Source: Tubiluchus corallicola (lineage: Eukaryota > Priapulida > Priapulimorpha > Priapulimorphida > Tubiluchidae). From it: DNA of 64,000 nucleotides. The translations under genes and the position numbers were made by a program. The notes under the pieces are model-generated. The model worked only from the letters and a program-made list of their open reading frames with translations. It was not told where the DNA came from and made no database searches. Below are positions 51,401-63,376 of this stretch, in pieces. Numbering within the stretch: position 1 is the first letter of the stretch; each line of letters begins with the position of its first letter. The stretch covers positions 248,001-312,000 of the forward strand of contig JAQGDQ010000041.1 of NCBI GenBank assembly GCA_030141605.1, in the 5' to 3' direction.

Positions 51401-54400
51401 TGCTCATACCAAAGTTATTTTTTCATGTTCTGGCATTACTTCTGGAAGTTTAAGATGAGCCGAGACCATCATGGCTTCGATGACAGTAAGATGAGGAAGC
51501 AGATGATCATCCTGCATGATGTAACATGACATCTTGCGGAAGCTGCGCAAATCACGCTCTTTGTCATTGACCAAGATGCTTCCATTCACAGATGAAGTCC
51601 TAGAAAGAACAAGCAATAAATTGTTTCAACTTGATGAGAAACCATTAAACATGAATTCATAATTATTGTGATTGTGCAGATAATTTCTTTTACCAAATTC
51701 GAATAGTATGTAATTATATATGCATTTTTTTGTGCAACACAAAGGTGGCAAACATCACAGTTAATGTCAGTGACTTAAAAGTAATGACTGTATGCTTTGT
51801 CACGTGACAGTTGGCTTTTGCAACTTGCGATGAATTGCTGCAGGTAGAAGCATGAAAACTTTATCAATAATACTATCAGAAGTTCCAGCAAGTAACTTCT
51901 AGCAGCACTTTTGATGGTGGAACAAGGTTTGGGAACTTATTCTATTGTGCCCATTTAACAAAAAACTGTTATGAACTTACTAGTGGCAAATAATGGAAAA
52001 AGCATAATATAAAAAGTAGTCAAAGATTAATGACTTTTACAAATGTTACTGACTGGTGCTATTTCTTGCTTTTTACTACTATTTGCCCTACATAACCCAT
52101 ATGGATTCAGTGAAGTCCCGCCCAAGCTGTACGCAAAGAGTAACCGCAAATGAACTACAGTATAGTAAACCAGAAAGCATTCCTCGGTGTCTAGACAAAC
52201 TGGTTAAATAGTTACTTTCAAATGATGAGATTCTTGAATGCCAACAGTCTTAGAAAAATACAAAATAACTGCAAGCGAAATAATTATTTGTCCATTGAGA
52301 CTCGAACATACACAGAACTCAATGAGTCAATTTGAGGAGCAAGTAAAATAGCATCATATCACAAGGAACTTCAGCTGCTTAGAAACGCTAAACAAATTAT
52401 TCTCCACCAAAGTTAAAGCCCAGAGGAATAATGTCACTCGTACCTGTAGCCAGCCAGTATGTTCATCAGTGTACTTTTCCCTGCACCAGAGGGACCCATT
52501 ATAGCAGTGAGCTCTCCTGATTTGCATGATCCAGAAATGCCTTTCAACAAAGTTTTAAAACCTGAAATAAATTAGCGTAACAATTAATAAATAGCTATTA
52601 CGCGTCGCTAAGGTATGCATGTGCTACTTAATCCCTTTACATCATTACAAGAAAATTTCTGGGGCTCGACATCATAATCAAAATCTTAATCACTAAGCAA
52701 TCAATCATCACTGATTTAGCTATGCTGCAAAATTTTTCGTGTGAAGTGCACGACTTACAATTGGCATAGTGACAGTGCACAGCAAACACTCAAAATTTGG
52801 TTTTTTGTCACAAAACTATAATTAAACTCGTAACTGTGGCTTAATTAGACAGCTGCATGGCATCACGCTTCACAGCTGCAACGTCAAAAACACCTTTTAT
52901 TTTGGATGACAACTGATTAAGGTACAAGATAGAGTCATCAGACCGGGGCTAACCACTACCGGGTTCCTGGTCTATTATGTGTTCCTCCGAGTGCCTTGCA
53001 TGCATACTAAGTGACATGTTTCTAAAATCCTTATGACAACTAAAAGAAAATCAGACCAACTCTTTTATGTAATCAGCTGAACGTTGAACATACATTGAGA
53101 ATCACAAATTCCTGTTTCTGAAGTTGATGTCACAACTTAGCAAAGCTGCCAAAGCAATTTTAACTTCAACTTGTAAGTGCAGTCAAGGGAAGACCCTTAG
53201 CTTGAGATTCTAGAAGAAACCAAGCTGATCTGATTGGGTTAAATTTGAATTAACATCAGCCCAATCACGACAAGCTTGTGGTCCAGGGAATTGCTCTTTT
53301 GCCCCGAACACTTCTACATAGCTGTTAGCTAGTAAAATGTTGATTTACTAGCACAGTTTACTTGTTTATTCCATTGTTGAGTAAGATACAGACCTCTTCA
53401 TGATGAAACAATGCGTCCGCAAAATTATCAGAAAAGACAAATCTGAGAGAAAACTAGGAATACTCGCATTTAAAGCTTTGATTCACCAAACACATCCATC
53501 AATCATTCCATCGATTTAGGTCCTACAAGTGAAATGACGTGGAACTTCAGCAACTCATAGAACAGATATAAATATGAGCAAAAATACTGTTGCTAGCGCC
53601 ATTGTCGCAACTAGGAATAACACCGTTGATTTATTAAAGCAGGTTAACTGCAGCCCGCGGGGAAATTGTTAATGACCATTCCGGATTTACGGGCAGCCAT
53701 GCGGAACTTCCGTAATTTACCAAAAGAAGCCAGTCAAGAACTTAGACCCTTAATCAGACTTCGAAGAAAATCGTTACTGCAACGTTCAGCTGAATTGAGC
53801 TTCGTGAAAGCTAGTCGCTATCCAACTAATTTAATTAGAGTTTCAGTTTGGCTAATATCTATCAAGCCCGCTAATGCAGCAATCAATTAGATCATTAGTA
53901 ACTCTACAACGGGGATTTAAGGGCAACCAGTTAGCGCCCTACATGAAGCTAGTGTCAACACGTCGTGTGCTGTAATTAAAATAGCCTATACCTCTCATTT
54001 TAATTAAAGAAAGACCGGACGATTGTTTAAACTCAATCTCGTTTTAATTTATTGTCCAAAATATAAATTTTCTTGCATATAAAAGTTAAGAATTGTTCCT
54101 TATATTTGAATAATTAGCTTAGAAAGTTAATAAACGGCAACCGAACACAGCTATTGCTTACGTCAGAAACTATCCACAGTTTGTGCAATGGCAGGCGTCT
54201 TACCTTGCGCGTCAAGCACATTTGCATAGGTGTTACAGTCAAAGAATAGGCACCTTTTCCTGAACTTTGTTACAGTACTGTTATGTCACGAAAAATGGGC
54301 TTTACATCATATGACGTCATGAAACCAACACAGCAGTTCATGATCATGGTTATCACGGTACCGCCATCTATTTGTCGGCCACGCGTACGTTACAAAAACG

Positions 54401-57400
54401 CGCCGCTGCCAATCTTAGTAGATTCACTGAGCCGCGTTAAAAGTTTAACGAAATTTGACTATCCGAGATAATTATTATTTAATCTAAGCTTCGATTTAAA
54501 ATAAGCTATTGGAGTTTTCAACATTTTAAAGCATTCCTTATTCTGAACTCTTGTTTACACAGTCATCCGGTTTTCCTTTAATAGCAGTTACAATGTGCTT
54601 GCAAGTTAAATGGCTATAACTGTACAATTATTATAATGCAAGTATAAAATCTAAGCAATTCTGTAAATCCTGAAGCTGCTTTAAGGAACCTGAGATTGCA
54701 TTTTTGTTTTCTCTTTGATGTAACCACGAATAATAACTTTTATAGTAATGTGTAGTATTGTTTATGTATTATCACATACTTGTTGGGCCTCTTCAATGAC
54801 CGCGGAGCTCCCAAAAACGCACGATTATCATTAATTTCAATATTATATTATGAATCATCAATATTATTGCTTGTTCTTGTTTCACTTTCCATGATCTCCA
54901 AAAAGTCAATGTTTGCCTAGGACAATTTATTTACAACTAGATAAAAAGTGAATAAATGAGAAATGAGTTATTAGAAAAAATAGTGAAGCTTCTTAAATTT
55001 TGCCTCTTTTCATTTTTCCCCATTTCACCTAGTTTTGCCTCTTTACCTTAGCCTTTTTCAGGTTTTCTCTGCCTAGGCAATGAATTAGAGGATAGAATTC
55101 GAGACGGGCACAATGGCTACTTTTCTTGCTGCTTTAGGCTAAGTGGTAGCCTTTATACTTTGTAACAACGCTTTATACTAGTGCAAATTTGAGGTTGAAT
55201 ACATGCGTTACGAAATGAAGCCATGCTCAGAGCGAGTTTCACAAGCAAACGAGCTCATCGGAGAAAACAATAATGCCTTCCCATGTTTGCATAGTCATTC
55301 AATAAGACATCAAGGCAGCATCTGATTCTGATGGCTGGAATAAAAATGCGAATAGCAAAAAATAATACCATTTCACATATTAGTATTTTGGATAGCTACT
55401 ACTCTGCTACGTGATTGTCATAATAAAAGTGTTAAGATATCATGAAATCGACAATAGAACTAACGTGATATCCAGCTAGTATTAATGAATAAGTTATTTG
55501 AATTCCGACTTGGAGTAAGTTATCCGATTTCTAAATTTTGACTAAGTGTAAGAATTACACTTGTACCAGATGTTTTGAATTCCCTCTCAACAGAAGCCAG
55601 TGAAATTAGTGTCTGCTCCTGCATTTGCCCTTTACGAAGAGCAGGCAGTGCAAGCCTTCCCATGCGTTGCTAGCTTCCTAGTGCATGCTTTCCCAGCATG
55701 CCTTGCGTTTTCCGCTGTAGTGCGATCGATCCCAGGCTGCGCTTCATCATTCCCAGCATACTGTTCATTCTACCAGTCAGTGCAACCCTTCCCAGACAAG
55801 CGTTTTACCTTATAGTGCGATCCTTCCCAGCTACAGTGAACCATCAGCAGCTGATCAATCAAAGAAATTGCGCGAACAATTTACCATTAATTATAAAATT
55901 TTAAAACTAGTTGTACCAGGTAAGTTTATTTCCTTTTTGATGTTTGCTGACGCAAGCGGCACAGAAGCATTTAAAATCAAGATGTTCTGCCTTTTTAACG
56001 CGGGAAAATATAGTTTCAAGACTTTCAAAATGCCGAGCCCGTCTTGAGTGATAAAGCATTTCCGACAAATCTTCCATTGCTCTTTCTACACCTGATACTC
56101 AAATTGTTTCTTGAGCAATTATCAAATAATTAATCCTCAGTTTACAGGCCAGTAAGAGAAGAGCTGCACTTTTAATTTTTATTTTTTTAGCTTAAGCAAA
56201 AGAGTTGAATAATTACATGCAAGTTTAAACAAAATTACATAGATAAAAGCCAGATGATGTCATGGACACAAGAAAATATATTATCACGATTTAAACTAAA
56301 AGCTAAAACCGAAAACCAACTCTGGCTTCGGAAAAATGAAAACGCTGAAAAGGAAGCATGTGGGCGTGCGATATTACGTAAGTACCATGTGTGTTTTGAA
56401 CTTGCTCAGAATTTCAATTGTTTTTTATTTGCTTTGCTCTGGTGTTTCGAACTTGCTCAAGATTTAAATTTGCTTTGCCCGTACGGGGAAGCCAACACAT
56501 GGACGTTGCAGATTTGCAGTCTGTGTGGTCGTTTTGTTCATTGCTCACTTTTGAATTTACAAAAATTTTCTTAACTGACCTCAGAATTACAACTTTACAT
56601 TAAGAAGCTAGAAAAATGTTGCCACAGTAGGGCTGTCTCGCTTAAAAGGGTAGGATCGAGTTATTCTAAATTTCTAGCAAACAAAGTATAATGGCAAAGA
56701 GGACTACAGCGTCTGCGGAAGTCAGACGTGTTCGGGGTTTGAGTTGGGATCAGAGTTCGAGATCGCGGTTCGGGACGCTAACTGAGTTCGATATCGGTGT
56801 TTCTCGAGGTTCGGGATCAAAGGTTCGCGAATGGGATTCGGTCCTAGTGGAGTATTCTTAATTCATAATGGCATTTTGGTATTCTTCGCTGTTCAATGTA
56901 AACATAGAAAATGTAAATTAGGTTTCGTACAGTAGACAATCCGGGCTGCAGCTGAAAACAACGAGCAGTAAATTATAACGTCGTGGCGGCAATGATTATT
57001 CCTCCATAGCGTAGGCGTTTATAGGTTAGCTTCAAATTTCAATGGCAAGCTGTGCCGAGCAATAGTAACGCACAAATTACCCTAACATTAATCATCAAAA
57101 CATTTCCAGGCTTCGAAGTTCTTTACAGTCTCCAAGTCAAGTCTCGTGACTCAATCAGTTCACACACACAGACAGCTGGGCCAGCTGAAGCATACCAGTA
57201 AAACCTACTGGCCCATATAATAGAAACTAAGTGCCCGGTCAGTGCACCTTGTCGTAGTCTAACTGCATCCGTTTTACTTTCGCTAAGCTTGTTACCAAGG
57301 CAACTGCTTGCAAATTCATGTTCATTACTTCCATGTATGTCCTACAGGACAAATGATTTATTAATTTGACTCACTTAAAATCGCGGCAACTAATGGCAAA

Positions 57401-60400
57401 TCCCAGCGGCACGCTCGCAAATAAGCTTTAATTTAAAAGCGTTATTTGAATATAAAAGGAAAAACACAGCAAAGCAAAAGTAAAAAAGAAATAAAAACAA
57501 GTAAATAAGGCAACGGTAATGTGGTCAAAAGGAAAACAGAATATAAAAAACAAAGGTACAATACTAAAGACTCATTAGGTAAAAACAATAGTGAACGTTA
57601 ATAAAGAAAAACACAAAGGTAAAAAATAATGAGCAAAAGCAAAAGTGAAATATCAATAGGCGAGAAATATTAAAAGGTAACAAAGGGATATTCTCTGTTA
57701 AAAACGTGAATTTTAAACGGATAAACTTCTAACAAAATTAAAAATTCATGTGTAGATGTGATATGCCAGACGAATGTTACAGAGGTTTGGGATACGGAGC
57801 ATTCGACCCTGTTTTGGACACAGGGATTTTAGACACAGGCTATTTCGACACAGAACATTTTCAATGCATGGGTTATTTGGATTGGCACAGGTCGTTTTAA
57901 CATAGGTTAACTTCGATATAGGCTATTCAGACAAGAGTCATTCGGATAATTAGGCTATTTAGACACTAGGTACATTTGGACATTAGGTATTTTTGGGCAC
58001 GTGGGCATTTGATAGACACAAAAGTAGTTTGGACTCATAGGACATTTGGACACTGAGTATTTTGGAAACAATACGCAAGCCTACTTTCCCATTTGTGCCA
58101 TTTTTTCCTGTGCCATTTTTACCTGCGCCATTTTTGCCTAGCGTCACAATTAACAGTTCATTTCGATATCTCTGGAATTAATGCTCTCACTCCAAAATAC
58201 GAGTGTGTATGGAAGTAAATGGCTTCAAAGAACAAAGCTTCAGTGTTTCCTTGTTCAAATAATTATTAAGCATAGTCAGCAATGTTGGTGGATTTTGTTT
58301 CTTTCATGAAACCCATGTAGTAGAAATGCGAATTCCGCACAAAACCAATATTGATTTGGTTAAATATTTCATTGAAGCTACCTTCAGTAAGCATTCCCAA
58401 ACGCTCGACAGCGAAAAATTATGTATATATGTCTAAATGCCTACTCTTAGTACTGTCATATGCTTGTGTAAAATGACGTGTGTCCAAATTACCTAGATAT
58501 TTCCAAAACATCTAATGTCCAACTATCTTATGTAACCAATACACTTACAATGTCCAAATCCATCTAATGTCCAACTATCTTATGTAACCAATATACTTAC
58601 AATGTCCAAATCGCATATTGTGTCCAAAATGGCTACCTTTCCGTATCACTTTGTGGTTAAATTAGCCATATGTCTAACAGAATTTGTGTTCAAATTACTC
58701 GTGCCCAAGTCACCTAGGTGTCCAAATTACCCGTGTGTCCATTTGAAACATTCAGGTCAAATTTGCCTAGGTGGCCTGTGACCAACTGTTTTGTGACGAC
58801 ACGTGAAACAAATGTGTGTGTCAAAATGTCGGCGCACTGTCTCTTGTACAGGAAACAAACCCAGGTAATAGTCCTTTCTACCACCGTTTAAAATAATGTG
58901 TGATACCGGGACCCGGACCTTTTGACAGTGTTAAACAGGTATAAAAATGTCCTCGATTCCTTGCACCATATTCTGGATTCCTTGTGCTAAGATGCATGTG
59001 GTACACTTGTACCATATTCTGGATTCCTTGTGTTAAGATGCATGTGGCACACTTCCACCATATTCTGGATTCATTGTGCTAAGATGCATGTGGTACACAC
59101 CGGGATATTATATATGAACATGCATTAAACTATATATGCATAAACCGAATTCCTTCAAAATAAACGTTTATTAGGACCACCAAATATATATATATACAGT
59201 TATGCTTAATTTTACTTTTCACTTGAAAAACAGCTGAGCATGATTAAGCAAAAACTGTTCCCTGATTACAAACAGACATTCAAAATCATCAGTTTAGTAC
59301 AAATGCAGTTAGCCAGTATCTAAACATTTATCCCACGTGTTTATAATGTTATCCCTGTTACAGGAAATGTTTATTTTACGGATGTCTATTGTTTACTGAC
59401 CCCCTACTATTTAAGTAAAAGCCGGTTTCCGGGCCACAAAGATACCAACGTTATAAAAATAAGAACCATACACCTAGTAAGAAAATTACGACTTATGAAT
59501 GAAACAGACGTGCAAGCCACGTCAGGGAAAATACAGACATACATATATACAATATCTCAACTTTACTATGTATGTATGCAAATATATGGAAGTTCAGTAA
59601 AACGTAGACTTCAGTTATGTTCAGTTAAAACTTATTAGCAGATGTTACATAAAAATTATTGCAAAGACTCGAAAATTTGCACAACAATATCGAAAGTTAC
59701 AACTTTTGTTATTTGATAATTTAATCTTAACTCACTTAATACTTTAATATTTGCCCTGAAAATTGCCTGCCAACAAGTTTTCAAAACCTTCGATACATGT
59801 GAAACATGCCAATTTGAAGGCTTTAAGGCTACAGGCTAAAGACAATAATTTCCATTTGCAATTGATTTTATTTAAATTTTAAGAGCATCAATAAAAATCT
59901 CAAAAGTAGCAAAATGGCGAAAATGTGCAAACAATTTTCATGAATATTCACGTTAAAGCCAACATTTAATATATTCGCGTAAAATTTAGATGAAATTTTT
60001 GCTTCGCCGACCACACATGACATGAACGGATGAGTGGATGAGTCATACACAAAAGTGCAAACCTTCCCAGGACGCACGGCCTTCCCAGCACTCTGCAGCA
60101 ACAGCCGCAGCTGCAACAAAGTCACGAGTTTATCGAATTTTCCCCAGTGAATGAAATGCACTTGGCAATTTGCAACAAAGAGAAATGTACGTAAAATGCC
60201 AGAGAAAGTTTGGAGAGACGCGATAAGGAGTCGTGGTTCTCTTTTCCAGTTTATGTCTTAAACAGGCAGAAAAAGAATTAAACAAAGAAAGTTCGACTGC
60301 CGTGAAAGATAAACAGTTAACAGAGCTTCAAGTGTAGAAACCTACCTCTTTATTCTTGTTTATCACTACTATTCTGCAGTTAATAGCGCTTAGTTAATAA

Positions 60401-60996
60401 CTAATAATTAGCTCAGTTAGAAAAGTGTCAAACCTTTCTTTTCTGGCAAGAACTAAATTGTACAATTTTCCCGTCTCAGTACTACAATAATATTTGCAAA
60501 ACAAAAATCCCTTAACCCTAAAACATTGCGAAGCACGGGAGAAAACACTGTTCAGTTAGGAGTAACCGATGCAATTTGGACAAGGGGGAAATTGCTTCAC
60601 TGGAATCATTTTTATGTATATGGTTATTTCTGCGATTTGGCTCTCCCTTACGCAGTACTTTTAGTTAAAAATAGCTGCAAATACTGTCAATAATTCCTAA
60701 CTAGTCTCAATCAATAGGTAAATGGAGCAATTTGGGAAATACGAACATCTACCTTTTTTGCGGCGTCCTTCGGCCACGGAGTAAGTAATGTTTTCAAAGT
60801 TGATCTCGACTGGTCCACGTTTATTGAGTCGTAGACACTGCCACTGTGCTGACTCCATATTCTCCACCTTCTTTAGTGGAGTGTTAGCCACGGAACTGGC
60901 TGCAGTGTTGTACTTGGAGGGAGAACTCACGATACTAGTAGTCTCTTCATCGTTCACCTTGGTCATGTGCACTTGAATACTAAGCAGCTCAGCCAT
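45439..60996 (-). CDS. ABCG1: ABCG1/ABCG4-type ABC half-transporter
   Basis: A half-size ABC transporter; vertebrate ABCG1 and ABCG4 dimerise and export cholesterol and other sterols to HDL. Coding exons: 60996-60753, 52561-52444, 51599-51410, 50646-50501, 50065-49942, 49286-49172, 49085-48814, 48412-48296, 47792-47624, 47119-47019, 46647-46492, 45804-45439. Phases agree and give 705 residues plus TAG. The nucleotide-binding domain comes first: Walker [10 protein letters not shown] at 104-112, Q-loop YIMQDD, signature LSGGQRKR at 205-212, Walker [13 protein letters not shown] with D229/E230, and switch His262 in [12 protein letters not shown]. All catalytic residues are present. Six membrane segments follow from about residue 449 ([60 protein letters not shown], and a C-terminal [12 protein letters not shown]). 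Residues 312-403 form a divergent, acidic linker. The sequence is about equally close to ABCG1 and ABCG4, so the symbol is provisional. Intron 1 is 8.2 kb. Confidence 0.95.
47161..47277. repeat. 58-bp tandem duplication in ABCG intron
   Basis: Two copies of a 58-bp unit (TATAAACACA, then GTTCTGGTCATCAATTT, then CAAATACCAAAAAAGCTA) lie head to tail in the intron downstream of the exon 47792-47624. They differ at only a few positions, so the duplication is recent. Confidence 0.92.
54200..54425. promoter_or_regulatory. CpG-rich patch with perfect CRE in ABCG intron 1
   Basis: TGACGTCA, a perfect CREB/ATF palindrome, lies at 54312-54319. It is beside an unusually CpG-dense stretch (CGGCCACGCGTACG, AACGCGCCG) at 54378-54412. 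On the minus strand a strong splice-donor consensus, CAAG/GTAAGA, follows at 54203. Together these could be an alternative promoter and noncoding first exon of the ABCG gene. No in-frame ATG was found. Confidence 0.3.
55627..55845. repeat. Decayed approximately 38-bp tandem repeat (GTGC...CTTCCCAG)
   Basis: The pattern AGTGC, then CTTCCCAG or TTCCCAT, then a GCG word recurs about five times at 22- to 40-bp spacing. This stretch is richer in G and C than its surroundings. Confidence 0.6.
56388..56482. repeat. Diverged 54-bp direct duplication
   Basis: GTGTTTTGAACTTGCTCA, then TTTGCTTTGCTC, is followed by GTGTTTCGAACTTGCTCA, then TTTGCTTTGCCC. The copies align over about 50 bp with small gaps. 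Confidence 0.75.
56725..56850. repeat. GGTTCGGGATC-type degenerate repeat
   Basis: GTTCGGG, GTTCGAGATC, GTTCGGGAC, GTTCGATATC, GTTCGGGATC and GGTTCGCGA recur within about 125 bp at roughly 20-bp spacing. It is a CpG-rich degenerate minisatellite. Confidence 0.7.
57430..57715. repeat. A-rich low-complexity tract
   Basis: AAAGGTAAAA-like and AAAGCAAAAGTAAAA-like words dominate nearly 300 bp. It could be an expanded retroelement tail, but no element body is recognisable beside it. Confidence 0.6.
58086..58140 (-). repeat. GTGCCATTTTT minisatellite
   Basis: Four copies of GTGCCATTTTTNCCT lie immediately inside the left arm of the inverted block. This is the complement of the motif at 40808-40880. 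Confidence 0.8.
58509..58612. repeat. 52-bp tandem duplication
   Basis: Two nearly identical copies of a unit beginning CATCTAATGTCCAACTATCT lie within the right arm of the inverted block. The duplication is recent. Confidence 0.93.
58965..59100. repeat. 46-bp tandem repeat, three copies
   Basis: Three head-to-tail copies of a unit containing ACCATATTCTGGATTC, then TTGTG, then TAAGATGCATGTGG, differ at only a few positions. Confidence 0.93.
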
Positions 60997-62000
60997 CACC
61001 TTAAATTAAATGCTGAAATAAAGAAACATAAATATTCACCATTTATCACTACTTTGAGATTTTGGTCTTACAGAAATACAATACACTATGTTCTACTGAT
61101 AAAGAAACACAGACTAAGAAAGCTAACAAAAGTGATGGACAGCTAAACGTGGACAAATACTGGACAAACGAGCGGGTGATAAATTAACAGACAGGTTTAA
61201 CCAAACTCAAAGACTTGACAAGACTCGGACTGAAACCTGAGCACTTGACAGGATATAAATAACACATATACTGGAAATTTAGTATACTCATTATCACAAC
61301 ATCGCTGATTCCTAGAGCCAAAACTCACTCACGAGATACTGAGTATTCAAAACAAGATCTGATTAGATTCATGCTACTACTACCAGGCTTGGTTGAGCAA
61401 CACTAAAAAGGCAAGATGCCGCCGCATTAGTACCGATTAGAAAAAAGACAGTTATTATGGGAGTCTACTTGGTGTGCAGACATTTCGTAAATAAACACAT
61501 TTGGACACATAGGACATTTCGACACATAGGACATTTGAACACAAAGACATTTCGACCTAAGGACATTTGGACACATAGGACATTTCAGCACAAGGACATT
61601 TACACGCATTCTTAGTTTTGCAAAAACCTGATGAAAATTGCACAAAAGCCCATAGTTCAATAGATTCTCTGGAAACAATTTATATGGCTACTCTTCTGAC
61701 AACTGATCAATAAACAATCACTTATCAACCAAAACATAATAAACAGCTAATTTTGATGTATATGGAGTGAATGTACTGCCTCTTTAAAAAGTGTGCATGT
61801 GAAAGTGTTGAGGTCGTGCAGTACTTGTCCTGTACGCTTTTAAGTTTTGCTAGTTTAGTTTAGTTTGGTTTAGTGCCATAAAAACATTCATACATACAAT
61901 ACTGGATTTACATTAGTAAATGTATATAAATAAAAATAAAAGTGGAAATTAATTTTTAGTAAATAATAAAAATTTGACATAAAAATACGCTTCTGGTCAA
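60997..62000. other. Upstream region of the ABCG gene
   Basis: Immediately 5' of the ABCG start codon the minus strand reads TTTAATTTAAG/GTG, then ATG, so a 5' noncoding exon may lie to the right. No promoter motif stands out. The stretch holds the minisatellite at 61478-61602 and AT-rich filler up to the retrotransposon. Confidence 0.5.
61478..61602. repeat. GGACACATAGGACATTT minisatellite
   Basis: About six units of 14-20 bp resemble GGACACATAGGACATTT. The same motif builds the left arm of the inverted block at 57.8-58.1 kb. Confidence 0.85.
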
Positions 62001-62479
62001 TAAAAAACATCATTTTCATAATACAATTAAAATAATTATGGCTGACCAGGAAGACACCAGACTTACAGGAAAATTGACCCGTCAGCTGTTGCAGTGGGTG
62101 GACGTATTTTTTCAGCTCCGCAATTTAAGTGAAATTTATTCGTGTAAAAGTTCGTGAGCTTGATGAAACAAATAGCAGCGTGTTCGGTAATGTGTGCTGT
62201 TGTGATGCAGTGGTAGTGATGAGACTTTATAATCTCAAATTATTTTTGAGATATCAATAAAAAACGTATGATAACTATATAGTTTCTTTGTAATACATTT
62301 CTATCTGCTAACTGGAAAACTTGTAAGACAACGACACTCGAGTAATTTGTAATCGCTCTATTGTGCAAAACTTGAACCTTTTGTAGCAGTGCAGGTTAGT
62401 ATACCTGCTGCGTGATAGCTTGCATTGTGACTTAACAAGTCTTGTCAGTGTTATTTTGCCGAATTTGGAATTTTGCAAA

Positions 62480-63376
62480 ATGCCTCCTAAAGGGGACAAG
62501 AACAAGAAGGCTGAGTCACTCTCACAGCCACCTGAAGAAGGTACAGTAACTCTTGACATGGTATGGTTAAAACTCCAAGGAATTGAAAATAACCAAGAAT
62601 CCTCAAGAAAAACATTGGAAAGTAAAATAGACAAGTTGAGGAATGAGCTGAAAGTAGACATTGATAATAAAATATTGGGGGTAAAAAATGACATTGCTAT
62701 GGAGTTGAGTCAAGTGCAAAATCAGTGCCAATCAGTCATGCAAGACATTCAGGTCATGAAGGCCAGGCTTGACCAGCTGGAGTTGGCTGATCCACCAGGT
62801 GACAGGGCAGGCTTACCTGGCACTGGGCCAAACATGGAACCTGTTAATGACATTGATAAAACAATAGTGGTGTATAATCTACCACAGCCAGCTGATGATG
62901 ACCTTACACTGCATGACAACATAGAGGATATGATCCAATGCCTTGGTGACAGTGTTGCAGATCAGGTTACTGTAGTACAATGCAAGAGGCTGAGAGGCAG
63001 AAATCAGAAACCTGGAATAGTGAAAGTTGCATTTCAGAATCTTGAGGAAAAGAAAATGGTATTAAAGGCAAAACTTAAATTGCAGAATACAGACAGATAT
63101 AATGATCTGTGGCTTAGATCTAGTAAAACCCACACAGACAGACTCATCGAGATTAACTTCAAGAAAATACTGACTATAGTCCCAGGTGGAAATGACTACC
63201 GAATTACTGGCAGTGGAAGGATACAGAAGAAAGATGACCAGGCTGGGAACCAGGATGATGATGGAGACAATGATACCAGCAGGCATGATGACGGTGATGC
63301 AGGTGGAGACCGAGGTGGACGTAGAGGTCGAGGCCGAGGCCGAGGTCGTGGCCGAGGTCGTGGAGGACAATATTAG
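62480..63376 (+). CDS. Retrotransposon ORF1 (coiled coil + RRM-like + RG-rich tail)
   Basis: This is the nucleic-acid-binding ORF1 protein of an autonomous non-LTR element, 298 residues. I chose the ATG at 62480 (MPPKGDKNKK); an in-frame ATG 60 nt upstream lies in sequence that does not look coding. Residues 30-115 form a heptad-rich coiled coil (LESKIDKLRNELKVDIDNKI). Residues 128-210 resemble the RRM of L1 ORF1p (KTIVVYNLP, VVQCKRLRGRNQKPGIVKVAF). Residues 211-255 resemble its C-terminal domain (NDLWLRSSKTHTDRLIEINF). The tail is acidic (DDDGDNDTSRHDDGD) and then an RG-repeat box (GRRGRGRGRGRGRG). There are no CCHC knuckles. The ORF is intact, so the copy may be young. Confidence 0.9.
   Translation: MPPKGDKNKKAESLSQPPEEGTVTLDMVWLKLQGIENNQESSRKTLESKIDKLRNELKVDIDNKILGVKNDIAMELSQVQNQCQSVMQDIQVMKARLDQLELADPPGDRAGLPGTGPNMEPVNDIDKTIVVYNLPQPADDDLTLHDNIEDMIQCLGDSVADQVTVVQCKRLRGRNQKPGIVKVAFQNLEEKKMVLKAKLKLQNTDRYNDLWLRSSKTHTDRLIEINFKKILTIVPGGNDYRITGSGRIQKKDDQAGNQDDDGDNDTSRHDDGDAGGDRGGRRGRGRGRGRGRGRGGQY

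Larger units (their letters stand above)
57790..58750. repeat. Inverted minisatellite block (fold-back arms)
   Basis: In the left arm (57800-58075) the words TTTGGACAC, TTTAGACAC and CATTTGGACA recur every 15-20 bp. In the right arm (58480-58745) the complement appears (GTGTCCAAAT, ATGTCCAACT). About 400 bp separate the arms. The left-arm motif also makes up a separate minisatellite at 61478-61602. Confidence 0.7.
52562..60752. other. ABCG intron 1 (8.2 kb)
   Basis: This intron separates the N-terminal exon from the Walker A exon. It holds tandem and inverted repeats (listed separately), a CpG-richer patch with a CRE palindrome near 54.3 kb, and no exon in a compatible phase. The open frame at 59868-60161 on the minus strand reads into no ABCG sequence. 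Confidence 0.7.

Noticed and set aside
54204-54260. Minus-strand segment between AG at 54261 and donor GTAAGA at 54203 as an internal ABCG exon
   Set aside because: Its length is not a multiple of three and it would break the frame between exons 1 and 2.
59868-60161. Minus-strand open frame in ABCG intron 1 that could be an extra ABCG exon
   Set aside because: The frame from exon 1 (phase 1) joins exon 2 directly and gives the conserved [12 protein letters not shown]. The open frame has no ABC-transporter similarity.
62308-62694. Antisense open frames across the retrotransposon (also 63062-63370, 63186-63398, 63204-63458, 63723-63941)
   Set aside because: They are shadows of ORF1 and ORF2. 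The coding evidence (coiled coil, RRM-like, RG box, endonuclease motifs) is on the plus strand.
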